Positions 45,963 to 58,655 of a DNA stretch of 64,000 nucleotides are shown here, one piece after another (position 1 is the first letter of the stretch; each line of letters starts with the position of its first letter). The position numbers were made by a program, and so were the translations under genes. The DNA is taken from positions 120,517,128-120,581,127 of the forward strand of contig NC_061116.1 of assembly GCF_002878395.1 (NCBI RefSeq), read 5' to 3'. The notes below the pieces were generated by a model. It did not search any database, was not told where the DNA came from, and saw nothing but the letters and a program-made list of their open reading frames with translations. This stretch comes from Capsicum annuum (lineage: Eukaryota > Streptophyta > Magnoliopsida > Solanales > Solanaceae).

Positions 45963-48384
45963 TTTCACAACCCGAGGCTACCCCGTAGTCGCAACAACGG
46001 TGCTTTTGGTCATAAGTGACCACAAGCTAACCCATGAGTTGGTACCTTTTATGAGCACTGAACAAAGTAACAAAATACACATGTGCGAAAAACTACGGAT
46101 AACGCCATAAGGTTTAAAATACTGGAAACAATACTGAGTTCACAAGTCTGAAAACATCTGTTAAAATTGAATAAACTGAAATGAAACACTCATGTCCTTG
46201 ATGGATGAGGACTTACCATAATTATTGTTGCTGATAGGCTGAACGGTGTAAGTGCAGTGAGAAAACTGTGCATCCGAACCTAGGATATTAAAAATCATAG
46301 TGCAAGAAATGAGTATGCAATCAGTACTTTAAATGTACTGGTATATGAGATGAGGTTAGGCTGAAATACATGGGTTATGTGCATGATGTAAAGACTGACT
46401 TAATAACATGAGATTACTCAATATAAATACGTGAAAGTTGTAAAATCTAAGAATGCATGACCAAACATATAACATGATTCTAAAATAGTTTGTAAACTGA
46501 AATACTGAAATCTGATAACTGAATAACTAATAAATTGTATGTTATGGTCAAGCAACACTGAAATGAATTCTGAACTAAATACTGAAACATAAATTGTGGG
46601 AGGTATCATCTAACCGACATGCCCCAATCTGAGCTGATTGGGGTCCAACCTGTGACCCCAGTTAGAAGGGCATTAGTACCGTGCCACGAGTACTAACAAT
46701 GGTTGTGAGTTAGTCCTAAAATGGCGGGTGACCCCAAAGAAAGTGATAGTCCTAAACTAGTGGGTGACCTCTCAAGAGATAGTCAGTCCTAAACTGGCGG
46801 GTGACATATCATAACCTATACTGGCTACATAGTTATGGAACTTAAGGACTGCTTCTAAGGACCCAGTATTGACTGGTAGGTGAGCCCCCATCCTTAGGTT
46901 CACTCGATGCTGAATCCTACTTCCAACTAAACTGACATTGATTACTGGACTGAACTAAGCTTAACTAAATAAGTAACTGATCATGATGACTAACTGAATG
47001 ATAATACCTATGGTTCATCTAAAAGCATTCTAAAAATACAGAAACTATGTAAACAGCTAATTTTCGGGTATTCATAACCCCCCGCACTGAATGGAAATAA
47101 TAATAAGGACATATTAAAGCTTTGAAACCATGGTAGGGAATCATTGTTCAAAACCCAATCATTTAGACATTTTGTCAAACACATGAAATTCGTAATCTTA
47201 TGCACAGGAATGAGTTAAACCTATTGGAATAGCATGATTGAAATACTAAAACCCTAATTCAAGGATTTAACATGGAAATTGCATGCTCCAAACGTGTAAG
47301 GCTAATTCCAACGAAAACACTTGTAAACATAATGTATAATCAAAATTCATAAGAAATTCATGGAGACAATTCATCATAACATGTCAATTCGCAATTTAAA
47401 ACATGAAAATGAGTTCTTGGACTCCATGGGTAAGAAGGGCCCATGGATGCATCACACATACCTAGAATTGCTTGACTTTCAAAGAAACTTGAACTTTGGG
47501 GCTTTGGAGATGACTTGAGAGAAAACCCTAATTTTGTTGTTCTTGAGAGTAGAGAGGTTTAATGGCTTTTAAAATTGATTAAATATGGGTAAATACGCAT
47601 ATTTAGGGATTTAAGTCATGGGGGGTAACGTTTGAGGTGAGGAAAACACCAAAATACCCCTCCGAAGCTGAATAAAAATTTCTGAATTTCTTTAGTTGAT
47701 GACTTGGCTTATGGCTTATCAACTTGGTTGATAGACTATCAGCCTAGCCATCAACTCCCTTTCATATTCTGGTTATACGTGATGACTTCGTTGATGGCTT
47801 ATCAACTTATTGATAGCCTATCAGCCTAGTCGTCAACTCCTTCAGAGTTACTGCCTAAGGTTGACGACTTTGGATAATGGGTCGTCAACTTGGTTGATAG
47901 CCTATCAGCCTAGTCGTCACCTTCGTTAGATATTCTACCTAAGGTTGACGACTTGGCTAATGGGTTGTCAACTTGTTGATAGCCTATCAGCCTAGCCATC
48001 ACCTTGATGATAGATGGAATGTTGAGGTAAAAAATGGGCATCACTTCCCACTCTAATTTTGGATTAGGTAAAACTAGATGCATTGGAAAGACAACTCAAA
48101 TACCTTTCATTTTATTTATAGTAGGACACCTAAATCAATATATTCTAGGAGATACACTCATCTAAAATGGACCCTACCTGGAGCATTCATCAAAACTCTA
48201 TCGATAGAAAAGTCCTCAATTCGCTTAGAGTTAGGAGTATATTATGACCTCGATCAATATACAAGGATATTCCCACATCATATGTTTGATAATCACACAT
48301 GAATATACATAGAATAATTGGGTTCAAGTCTGTACGCATAGGAACGACGATTTGAATTCTAGCTTAAAAATGTAGGGTGTTACA
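45963..48384 (-). repeat. 3' LTR of the LARD-like element
   Basis: Plus strand TTTCACAACCCGAGG...GTAGGGTGTTACA; the outer TG/CA end is mutated (TT for TG). It aligns with 51483-53988. It carries a tandem/inverted array at 47695-48010. Confidence 0.9.
47695..48010. repeat. Tandem array with inverted motifs in the LARD-like LTR
   Basis: Four to five units of about 75-85 bp containing ATAGCCTATCAGCCTAGTCG and GTTGACGACTT. Arms such as GTTGACGAC (47860-47868) and GTCGTCAAC (47881-47889) form inverted pairs. The same array is at 53320-53625 in the other LTR. Confidence 0.9.
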
Positions 48385-48400
48385 TTATCTCCCCCTTGGG
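48385..48400 (-). other. Polypurine tract of the LARD-like element
   Basis: Element-strand AAGGGGGAGATAA lies directly before the 3' LTR (TGTAACACC). Confidence 0.9.
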
Positions 48401-51400
48401 AACATTTGTCCTCGAATAAGACTGGTTAGCTGAGAATACTCAGAGAACTGAGATCATTTACTGAACATGCATGACTAAAAATATGATTACATGACTGAGT
48501 CTGAAACATAATACATGACTGAACTGAATTTCATAAATATATGCAATGACATGAGAATGGTTATAAGGCTGAGATAGAAACAAGAGAGTTAACTTATGAG
48601 TACCCATTACTTCAAGCTGAATCTTATTTCGTGAAGAAAGTTGAGAGATTTAATACATGAAAACTCAAGGGTATTACAACATCCCTCCTTAGGATAGTTC
48701 GCCCCTCGAATAATACTGACTTGGCTGAAATACTAAAGAAAGATTGAGATGATGCATGGGACACTTACGGACTGAATCATGACTGAATATCTAAAATCTA
48801 AAACTGATGCATGATGCATGAACTAAGATAAATTCACAAATTATCAAGATACAAACTCTTTTACCTCTTAGAATAGCCATATTCATGAGGCTTTAGATAG
48901 TATCACCAGATGAAAAGATGAAAAACCATAGGAACTTATCTGTCTGACTGCTAGACTAAATTGATGGCTTTACGGACTAACTCATACTGAAAGCTTATAC
49001 TCAACTAGAGTATTTCTTCAACGCTCTTTCTAAGAAGTCCTAATAATATTAGAAAGCAGAGAATCTTGGGCATGATCTAAACAAGACATCTGCATAAGGA
49101 ATCTCAACATGGCCATAAGTCTGGGACATGGAACATAGGCCTACAAACATAAGCTAGGATAGAATTACTATGTCTTAAATAATGTAACTGCCATTTTCAA
49201 GCTTAGACATACTCCCCGAATGATCCATCAACTATAGACTCCTCTTCAATACTGCATTATACTTAAGGCTACTGAAGATACTCACATGAGCACTAATAAT
49301 TCTACCTACTAAAGTCTGGGCCGAACTGAATTCTCTCTCTATGGTCAAGCTTACTCGAATCTACCAAGTGCACACATAATACTATAATACTAGTCTAAAT
49401 CATGAACTCAATACACTTTATGCTTTCACAACTTCTCATCTCATGAATAATTCTTATTACCTCTTCAACAACTACATTCAACCTCTTACTAGCCATTCAC
49501 TAACGTGCAATGCATTTATCCACTTACACAACAACATGATATTCAAGCCTATCTTCATAACTATATATGAACTTCTAAACAACCCCCGTAAAAGCATTTT
49601 TCTAATATTCTCTAATACCTCTATCAATAAAACTTCCAGGCAATGTCCCCAAGAAAACACACACAAATTTTCAACTAACCATGACATATATCAAAAGCCT
49701 TGCCTCAATCATTCTTCAAGCCTAAAGCCTTATGTAAAACAAGCATGCAATAATCTTTCCTTAATATGAAATATTTACTCTCTTACATCTAAACAAAGTA
49801 CTCATCATCACCATCATTTCATAAAGGGGGGTCATTGAAAGGTTAGAACATGAGATCCTGAAGCATGAAAGAATACTATGCGTAACTTTGACACTTAACT
49901 GAGGCCTGAGAAATAGAGTATCTATGACATGGATTCATTATAGAGATCAAAACTGAGGATAATATGACATAATATGAATTTTGTTGATCACTAAGAGTGT
50001 AGCATGAGTGCCTAAAACTGAACAAACTGTAAAGCATGAGTACATGAGTCATGAGCTGCATAACCTGTGTTTGGAGTTCATAAATTCATGGAACATAATT
50101 CATACTGATGAGTGAACTAGAACTTCTCATACTGGGAATTGGGAGCATACATGATTCTATGGAAATTGCATGAATATGATCTATGATCATAGCACAGACA
50201 TGTAAGGCATGAGTAGACATCATGATAACTGAAGTACAAATATTGAAATAAGCATGGGCCGGGCATCTTCCTCCCTAGTGTTGTTCTATAACACACTGCA
50301 TCACTACTAGAATCTGGTAGCCTAACTTGGTTACTGTTCCTATCATCTCCCCCTTAGCTTTAATCCATCCTCCTTAGTCAGTGGTACAATAATACGCATA
50401 AATGATAATCTCACCCTAAAAGACTATGCCTGATAATGTAAGACCCGGTGCTAGTACTTCCTTCTGATATGCAATTCTTAGCTATATCCCCGACAATCAT
50501 CATCATACAATAACTTAAACACTGACTAACTTAGAATTTCCAGAAGTATCAACATACCATGAGTTCACACTATCTAGTGCTTCAACTCTGGTTTCTATTA
50601 GCTCAATCTTCAAAAATTCAAACTTAGATTCTAACACTTATTATGGATATTCCCAAAACTTTAAAGAACCATACTAACTTCTTTCATAGCCTACTATATC
50701 ACATATCTAAACTTATATATCTCCCTAAACTATAAGAATTACCATTACACCTGGACATCCGGCATTAACATCTTACAACCCATAATTTAGTTGGTAAGAA
50801 CATCAATTACTACATTACTAGCCCCATTCAGACTTAGCACTCAAGAATACTACATAAGCACACCCACACCATCATACTTAGCTTAAATTCTTGCATACAC
50901 TATTTTCAAGCCTACTGATTCACCTTTTATACAATTAACCCTACGAATATATAGTCCACCAAATTCAGATAACATTGTCCCCACTTTAGTGCTTCTAAAC
51001 TTCTAGATTCATACTTCTAACTCTAGGTTATACACTATCATTGGATTTTGAGGAGGGATCTGAAAGCACATCTGGTTTTGGCTCAAAGCAAGATTTTTCA
51101 TGATCATGAATGAAATATTTCAAACTTTAAAATGTGAGGGCACTGATGGGATCCTTTTAATCCCACATGCAATCCCATAACTGTCTATGGAGAATGGCTG
51201 AGAAAGTTCTATCGAAAGGATCTAATCTTGGCTATTTTTGTTGCCTCAAGAATAAGGAAAAATTAGAACGAATGGAGTAATGTGAGAATCTGCATAAGTT
51301 CCTTATAGAACACTTTTAGTGCATAATCTAAGACATGAAAGAATGGAAACCTTTTCTAAAATGTCTTGTAGCCTCTTTCCCATAAGTGTGGCGCACTTCA

Positions 51401-51464
51401 CACCCATGCACAAGACTGTACTCAACATGGCTTTTCAGACTCCTTAGGATATTGTAAAACCTTA
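48401..51464 (-). other. Non-coding internal region of the LARD-like element
   Basis: About 3 kb with no open frame over about 110 codons and no recognised domain on either strand. A second copy of the 3' junction-type sequence lies at about 48670-48725 (GTATTACAACATCCCTCC and CCCCTCGAATAATACTG), and a CATCTCCCCCTTAG motif at 50345-50360. Confidence 0.75.
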
Positions 51465-51477
51465 GGGTCTGATACCA
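51465..51477 (-). other. Primer-binding site of the LARD-like element
   Basis: Element-strand TGGTATCAGACCC, a few bases after the 5' LTR, close to the site of chromovirus 1 (TGGTATCAGAGC). Confidence 0.88.
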
Positions 51478-51482
51478 AATTT

Positions 51483-53988
51483 TGTCATGACCCGAGGCTA
51501 CCTCCTAGTCGCAACAACGGTGTTTACAATCACAAGTGACCACAAGCTAACCCATGAGCTGGTACCTGTTATGAGCACTGAATAGAGTAACAAAATACAC
51601 ATGTATGGAAAACTGCTAATAATGCCATAAGGTTTTAAATACTAAAAATAATACTGAGTTCACAAGTCTGAAAACATCTGTTAAAACTGAATAAGTTAGT
51701 AAAACTAACTAACTGTCTAAATGCCTGAAATCCTTTAACTGACCGAGTAGTTAATAGGACAAGCCCCCAACTAACTCTAACTGAATGAAACTACTGAAAT
51801 AATTAAAATGAAACACTCATTTCCTTGATGGATGAGGATTCACCATAACTGATGCTACTGATAGACCAAATAGTCTACGCACAGTCAAGAAACTAAGCGT
51901 TCGAACCTAGGACATTAAAATTCATAGTGCAAGAAATGAGTATACGATCAGTACTTTGAATGTACTGGTATATGAGATGATATTAGGCTGAAATGCATGG
52001 GTTATGTGCATGAAGTAAAAGCTGAATAACATGAGATTACTGAATATAAATACGTAAAAGCTGTAAAATCTGAGAATGCATAACCAAGCATATAACATGA
52101 TTCTGAAATAGTTTATAAACTAAAATATTAAAATTTGATAACTGAATAACTGATAAAATGTATGCTATGGTCAAGAAAAACTTAACTGAATTCTTAACTA
52201 AATACTGAAATTAAAAGTATAAAAGGTATTATCTAGCCAACATGCCCAATGTGAGCTGATCGGGTTTTAACCTGTGACCCCAGTTAGAAGGGTGCTAGTA
52301 TCATGCCACGGATACTAACAATGGTTATGAGTCATTCCTAAACTGGTAGGTGACCCAAAGAAAGTATTAATCCTAAACTGGTGGGTGACCTCTCAAGAGA
52401 TTGTCAGTTCTAAACTGGCGGGTGACATCCCATAACCTATGCTGGCTACATAGTTCTAGAACTTAGGGACTTCTTCTAAGGACCCAGTCCTAACTGGTGG
52501 ATGAGCCCCCCATCCCTAGGTTCGCTCGGTGCATAATCCTACTTCCAACTAAACTAACATTGATTACTAGACTAAACTAAGCTTAACTAAATAAGTAACT
52601 GATCATGATGACTAACTGAATGATCATACCCATGGTTCATCTGAAATCATTCTGAAATATTGAAATTGTGTAAATAGCTAAGTTTCGGGTATTCATAACC
52701 CTCAGCACTGAATGAAAATAACAATAAGGACATATTAAAGCTTTGAAACCATGGTAGGGAATCATAGTTCAAAACCTAATCGTTTAAACATTTTATCAAA
52801 CACATGAAATTCGTAATCTTATGTACGAAAATGAGTGAAAAAGGTTGGAAAAGCATTATTGAAATACTGAAACCCTAATTCAAGGATTTAACATGGAAAT
52901 TTTATGTTCCAAACGTGTAAGAGCTTATTCCAACGAAAACACTTGTAAACATAATGTATAATCAAAATTCATAAGAAATTTATGGAGACAATTCATCATA
53001 AATATGTAAATATATAATTTTAAACATGAAAATGGGTTCTTAAGACTCCATGGGTGAGAAGGGCCCATGGATTAACATCATACATACCTGGAATTACTTG
53101 ACTTTCAAAAAAACTTAAACTTTGAGGCTTTGGAGATGACTTAGGAGAAAACCCTAATTTTGTTGTTCTTTAGAGTAGAGAGAGTTAATATCTTTTAAAA
53201 TTGGTTAAATATAGATAAATACGCCTATTTAGAGCTTTAAGTTGTGGGGGATAAGGTTTGAGGTAAGGAAAAGACCAAAATACCCCTTCGAAGCTGAATA
53301 AAAAATTTTGAAATTTCTTTAGTTGATGACTTGGTAGATGGCTTATCAACTTGGTTGATAGCCTATCAGCCTATTCATCAACTCCCTTTCATGTTCTGGT
53401 TATGGGTGACGTCTTGGCTGATGGCTTATTAACTTATTGATAGCCTATCAGCCTAGTCGTCAACTCTTTCAGAGTTGCTGCCTATGGTTGACGACTTTAG
53501 TTAATGGGTAGTAAACTTGGTTGATAGCTTATCAGCCTAGTCATCACCTTCTTCAGATATTCTACCTAAGGTTGACGACTTGGCTGATAGGTCATCAACT
53601 TGCCTAGTCGTCACCTTGATGATAGATGGATATGCTGAGGTAAAATGGGCATAAATTCCACTCCGATGTCGAATTATGGTGAAACTAGATGCATTGGAAA
53701 GACAATTCAAATAAATTTCATTTGACATATAGTAGAACACCTGAATCAGTATATTTTAGGAGATAAACTTATCTAAAGTTGACCCTAGCTGGAGTATTCG
53801 TCAAAACTCTATCGATAGAAAAGTCCTCAACTTGTCTTTGAGTTAGGAGGGTATTATGACCTAGATCAATATAAAAGTATATTACCATATCATATATTTG
53901 ATAATAATACATGAATAATAATTGGGTTTAAGTATGTATGTATAGGAACAATGATTTAAATTCTATCCCAAAAATATGAGGTGTTACA
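51483..53988 (-). repeat. 5' LTR of the LARD-like element
   Basis: Plus strand TGTCATGACCCGAGG...GAGGTGTTACA, collinear with 45963-48384 and about 80 bp longer. Confidence 0.92.
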
Positions 53989-53993
53989 TGATG

Positions 53994-55030
53994 CCTATGA
54001 TCAGCTGCCTTAGAGGGACATCTCTAATGTAGAGTTTTGTTGGTCTATCCATTTGCTTACTCATTTGGTGAAATCTCAGTCTCATCCGTCGGGTTGTGTT
54101 GGTTTTGTTACTCTTTTATTTAAGGTCACTCGAGTTGGCCAGTTTATGAGATTGAATCCCGCCAACCTTTATAGGCTCTAAGGTTAAGAAGAATCCGTAG
54201 GGGTTCATTAATGAGATGGAGAATATTTTTAGAGTGATGTATGCTACTGGTGTAGAAGGTGTAGAGGGTGTAGAGTTTGTTGCGTATCAGCTAAAGGATA
54301 TAGCTTATCAGTGATATGAGGAGTGGGAAACTATGAGGGGTGATGATGCTGAGCAGGTTGTGAGGCAGGATTTTTTAGGGGACTTTCTTGATCACTTTTT
54401 TCCTCAAGATTTGAGGAAAGCTAAAGCTGAGGAGTTTGTTAATCTGAAGCAAAATAAGATGAGTGTAAAAGAGTATGCTCTAAAATTTCAGCAGTTGGCC
54501 CGATATTCTCCTAAATTGGTGTCTAGTCAGAGATCTAAGATGAGGAAGTTTGATTCTGGGTTATCCCATGACTTGGTATTAGAGTGTAAGGCTGCAATAT
54601 TGAATAATGATATGGACATCTCCAGACTTGTGGTTTATATGTAGCAGGTTGAAGATGAGAAAAAAAATAGGTAGATATTGGAGAGAGGTAGAATAAGAAG
54701 TTCAGATATTCATATTAGGGTGGAGGTCAGCAGAATAGTGGGATAAATGGTAGGCAGTGGACCAAAAATAAGAATTGCAGAAATTCTTATCCGTCTGCTA
54801 GTGCTCTTTATCCTAAGTCATCGGGTGATCGTCGTTTTCAGGCTAGTAGTGATTTTAAGGCACAGGGTGCCCAATCTCAGGCTAGTGGAACTCAATCTAC
54901 CCCACCTTATCCTCCTTTTTATTTTTGTGGGCAGCTTCATTGTGGTTTTTATGAGGAGAAAAAAATCAGTGTTATAATTACGGTCAGCTTGATCACATAC
55001 AGCGGGATTGTCCTTCAGCCAAGGTTGCTC
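53994..55030 (+). pseudogene. Chromovirus 2 gag, main part
   Basis: RVGQFMRLNPANLYRL (near 54132), FINEMENIFRVMYATG (near 54207), an AYQLKDIAYQ stretch, then an open frame 54333-54644 with VVRQDFLGDFLDHFFPQDLR, EFVNLKQNKMSVKEYALKFQ and AAILNNDMDISRLVVY. This is the chromoviral gag domain, alignable with chromovirus 1 gag (EFINLKQDSMSVKVYSLKF). The zinc knuckle (about 54970-55015) reads CYNYGQLDHIQRDC: the second Cys is Tyr. Stops interrupt near 54314 and 54643. Confidence 0.88.
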
Positions 55031-55099
55031 CGATAGCTAATAAAGTTTTGGTTGCCACATATTTAGCTCCTAAGCCAAAAGGCACTACTTCTGGTACCA

Positions 55100-55300
55100 A
55101 CACTGGCTAGAATCATCTCTATGCTCTTGCCACACATCAGAAATTTGAGGCATCTCCTAATGTTGTCACTAGTATGTTACAACTTTTCTCACGTAATGTT
55201 TATTTCTTGCTTGATCTGGATTCTAACCTTTCTTTTATGACCCCTAATGTGGTTGTGCATTTGGTTTTGGTCTCGAAAGTATTTTTGATCCATTTTCTGT
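55100..55300 (+). pseudogene. Chromovirus 2 protease region
   Basis: LYALATHQKFEASPNVVTSM then VYFLLDLDSNLSFMTPNVV (about 55198-55254). The expected LLDPGSTLSF active-site motif is altered to LLDLDSNLSF, so the Gly of D-x-G is lost. Confidence 0.72.
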
Positions 55301-55639
55301 GTCTACTCTGGTGGGTGATTCTATAGTTGCTAGAAAAATCTATAAGTGTTATGTGGTGTCTATCTTTCATAGAGACATTGGTGGATTTGATAAAGTTGGA
55401 TATGGTGGATTTTGATGTTATTTTGAGGATGGATTGACTTCATTCATGCTATGCTTCTCTGGATTGTAGGACCTTAAAGGTCCGATTTCACTTTCTAAAT
55501 AAGCTAGTATTAGAATAGGAAGAGAGTTTCTTAGACTTAAAAGGAGGTTTATTTTCTATATTAGAGCTCAGAAATTAATTTCTAAAGGGTATCTGTATCA
55601 TCTAGTTTGAGTTAAGGATTTTGACTCTGAATATCCTTT

Positions 55640-56521
55640 TTTGCAATCTGTCCCTATGGTTAGAGAGTTTCCTGATAATCTTCCTGGAATTTCTCCCAAT
55701 AGGAAAATAGATTTTTGGATTTATCTTCTGCGGAATACTCATTCTATTTGTATTCCCCCTAATAGAATGGTTCCAACTGAATTAAAGGATCTAAAGGAGT
55801 AGTTGAAAGATCTTCTTGATAAAGGGTTTATTCATCCTAGTGTTTCTTCGTGGGGTGCTCCTGTAATTTTCATGCATAAGAAAGATGGATCTCTTCAGAT
55901 GTGTATAGATTATCATTAGTTGAATAAGGTGTCAGTAAATAATAAATATCATCTTCCTAGGATTGATGATCTTTTTTACTAGCTTCAAGGTGCTAGATGT
56001 TTTTCTAAGATTGATCTTCATTCGGGCTATCACCAGTTGAAAATTGGAGAGGTTGATATTCCCAAAATAGTTTTTTAAACCCGAAATGGTCACTATGAGT
56101 TTATGGTAATGTCATTTGGATTGACTAATGCTCTAGCTGCATTCATGGATCTTATGAATTGGGTTTTCATACAATTTTTGGATTTGTTTGTTATTGTCTT
56201 CATTGATGATATTTTGATGTATTCTAAGAGTGAGGAAGATCATACCAATCATCTCCTAATTGTGTTGCAGACTCTTAAGGATCAGAAGTTGTATCTTAAA
56301 TTTTCTAAGTGTGAGTTTTGATTGAATGTTGCGACTTTTCTTGGGCATATTGTTTCTAGTCAAGGGAAAAAAATGGATCCACAGAAACTTGAGGTGGTTA
56401 AGAGGTGGCCTAGACCCATGACTCTAACCTACATTAGGAGTTTTTTGGGGTTAGCTGGGTATTATAGGAGGTTTGTGGAGAGCTTCTTTTCTATTTTTGC
56501 TCCGTTGAAGAAGTTAACTTA
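55640..56521 (+). pseudogene. Chromovirus 2 reverse transcriptase
   Basis: Stretches include a [17 protein letters not shown] block (about 55808-55850), [20 protein letters not shown] (about 56000-56060) with the first catalytic Asp, and from 56103 [19 protein letters not shown] and [20 protein letters not shown]. The FIDD box is at 56199-56210. FLGHIVSSQGKKMDPQKLEV and SFLGLAGYYRRFVESF follow. Stops include TAA at 56078 and TGA at 56320, where Arg and Trp are expected. RT is the best preserved part of this element. Confidence 0.9.
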
Positions 56522-57110
56522 GAAGAAGGTTAAGTTTATGTAGTCCGATGCTTGTGAGGTTAGTTTTGAGAATTTTAATGATAAGTTGACTTCTATGCCA
56601 ATTTTTACCCTACTCGAGGGTACATACATCCCGTAGGGGATTGGGTTATGTTTTGATACAACATAGTAAGGTGGTGGCCTATGCTCTAGGTAGCTTAAGG
56701 TTCATAAGAGGTACTATCTGACTCACGACTTAGAATTAGTGGCCGTAATTTTTGCTTTGAAGATTTGGCGACATTATCTGTATAGGGTGCATGTGGATAT
56801 CTATTCGGATCATAGAGCTTGTTGTATGTGTTTACTTAGAAGGAATCAAATCTCAAGCAAAGGTGGTAGCTTGAATTTCTTAAGAATTAAGACATGAGTC
56901 TTCACTACCACCTACGTAAAGGTAATATTATTGTTAATGCTCTTAGCAGGTTGTCTATGGGGAGTTTATCCCATGTTGATGGGGAGAAAAGAGGAGTAGT
57001 GAAGGACATTCATAGGTTGGCTAACTTGGGATTCCGTCTCTTGGACTCTAAAGATAGAGGAGTAATTATTTCAGAAGTGGTTAAATTATCTCTTGTTATT
57101 GAGGTAAATG
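56522..57110 (+). pseudogene. Chromovirus 2 RNase H
   Basis: Degraded; DLELVAVIFALKIWRHYLY-like residues lie near 56730-56780 in one frame. From 56894 SLHYHLRKGNIIVNALSRLS and an ANLGFRLLDS block mark the RNase H end and tether. The first catalytic Asp region (about 56580-56660) is disrupted by frameshifts. Confidence 0.75.
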
Positions 57111-57149
57111 AGAAGTAAGCTTTAGATCCGATACTTTGCAGATTAAGGA

Positions 57150-58100
57150 TAATGTCAGTCAATAAAAGGTTATGAATTTTGAGATTAAAAGAGATAGTAT
57201 TCTGAGGTATCAAGGTAGGTTGTGTATTCCTGATGTTGATGGACTAAGGAAAAGGATTTTAACTGAGCCTCATGAGTCTATATATACAATTTATCCAAGT
57301 TTGACTAAGATGCATCACGACTTGAAGGAGATTTATTGGTGGAGCACTATAAAAAGGGATATGGCAAATTTTGTTGCTAAATATGGTCTGTCAGCAAGTT
57401 AGGGTTCAGCATTTGAGGTCCGATGGCATATTTCAAGAGATAGAGTTTCCCATGTGGAAATGGGAGATGACCAACATGTATTTTGCTATGGGTCTTCTGC
57501 GGTCTCACAATCAGTATGATTTGATTTGAATTAATGTGGATAGAATGACTAATTTCGTTAACATCTTGCCAGTGAGGACTAACTATTTAAGAGAGGATTA
57601 TACGGAGTTTTTTAGTTAGGATATTGTGAAATTTCCAGTGTTTATTATTTCAGACCGAGGTATGCAGTTTTCTTCTCACTTCTGGTGTTCTTTTAGAAAG
57701 GTTTGGCTACACGGGTGAACCTTAGCACCGATTTTTACCCTCATATGGATGGACAAGTGGAACGTACTATTTAGACTTTGGAGAATATTCTAAGGGCCTA
57801 TGTGATTGATTTTAAAGGTAGTTGGGTTGATCATTTGCCTCTTATTGAGTTTGCTTATAATGACAGTTACCATTCGAGCATTCAGATGGCTCCTTTTGAG
57901 GCTCTCTATGGTATGAGGTGTAGGTCTCCTATTGGATAGTTTGAAGTTGGTGAGACTAGTTTGTTTGGTTCTAAATTGGTTCACCAAGCCATAGAGAAGG
58001 TAAAGGGAATTAGAGAAAGACTTAAGACTACTAAAAGCCGTCAAAAGTCTTATGCGGATGTGAGGTGGGAAGAGTTAGAGTTCGAAGTGAATGATTAGGT
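57150..58100 (+). pseudogene. Chromovirus 2 integrase
   Basis: FEIKRDSILRYQGRLCIPDV (57178-57235) leads to the HHCC region HESIYTIYPSLTKMHHDLKE. There one His is Tyr (IYPS for IHPG) and AKYGLSAS has lost Cys (family: AKCPNCQ). In the core the first catalytic Asp is replaced (NMYFAMGLL near 57470, where NMDFVVGLP is usual). The Asp in IISDRGMQFS (57645-57672) and the Glu in GQVERT (57752-57772) are kept. [20 protein letters not shown], and [14 protein letters not shown] follow. Stops at former Trp/Gln codons. Confidence 0.88.
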
Positions 58101-58104
58101 ATTC

Positions 58105-58524
58105 TTGAAGGTGTCTCCTATGAAAGGATTCATAAGGTTCGGGAAGAAGGGGAATCTTAGCCCCTGTTATGTGAGACCATATCAAATTATGAGGAAAATT
58201 AGAAATATTGCATATGAGTTGGATTTTTCTATGAGTTTGAATTTTATTCATCCTGTGTTTCATGAGTACATGCTGAAAAAGTATATGGGTGATCCTTCCT
58301 TGATAGTACTTGTTGAGGACGTTGGTGTTACGAATTTTTTATCTTATGAGGAAGTTTTGATTGAGATATTGGATAGGCAAGTTCGTAGATTGAGGACCAA
58401 GGACGTAGCTTCAATGAAGGTTCTTTGGAGAAACTAAAAGGTAGAAGAGGCTACATGGGAAGCTGAGGAAGATATGCAGGCCAAGAATCCATTCTTGTTC
58501 CCCGTATTGGAAGAACATTCTTAA
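58105..58524 (+). pseudogene. Chromovirus 2 integrase C-terminus and chromodomain
   Basis: KVSPMKGFIRFGKKGNLSPC, then a VFHEYMLKKYMGDPS block, RQVRRLRTKDVASMKVLWRN and, after one stop at 58437, KVEEATWEAEEDMQAKNPFL with a stop TAA at 58522-58524. The last part is the Del/Tekay chromodomain, which binds chromatin and guides integration in studied relatives. It corresponds to 31930-32120 in chromovirus 1. Confidence 0.9.
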
Positions 58525-58640
58525 GGTATGAGTTTTATTTTTCTCGTGCTACTTTCCTAGTTTGTCAATTGATTCTGGTGTATTCTTGTTACTCTCATGC
58601 TAAAAGCGTCCTAACTCATCATTCAGGGACAAATGATCCT

Positions 58641-58655
58641 AAGGTGGGGGGATAA
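58641..58655 (+). other. Polypurine tract of chromovirus 2
   Basis: AAGGTGGGGGGATAA directly before the 3' LTR. Confidence 0.9.

Larger units (their letters stand above)
45963..53988 (-). mobile_element. Large non-coding LTR retrotransposon (LARD-like), related to chromovirus 1
   Basis: LTRs 45963-48384 (2422 bp) and 51483-53988 (2506 bp) enclose 3098 bp. Perfect target duplication TGATG (45958-45962 and 53989-53993) inside chromovirus 2 gag. Primer-binding site and polypurine tract both place it on the minus strand. No gag, protease, RT, integrase or chromodomain sequence was seen in any frame of the internal region. Its LTRs match chromovirus 1 LTRs in many blocks (for example GTACCAGCTCATGGGTTAGC, and GCCTAACCTCATCTCATATA). 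About 120 bp of leader after the primer site also match 27440-27560. It therefore looks like a non-autonomous member of that family. Confidence 0.9.

Noticed and set aside
49443..49769. 108-codon frame in the LARD-like interior
   Set aside because: Low-complexity Asn/Ser/His composition, no motif and no partner on the other strand; chance frame in AT-rich DNA.
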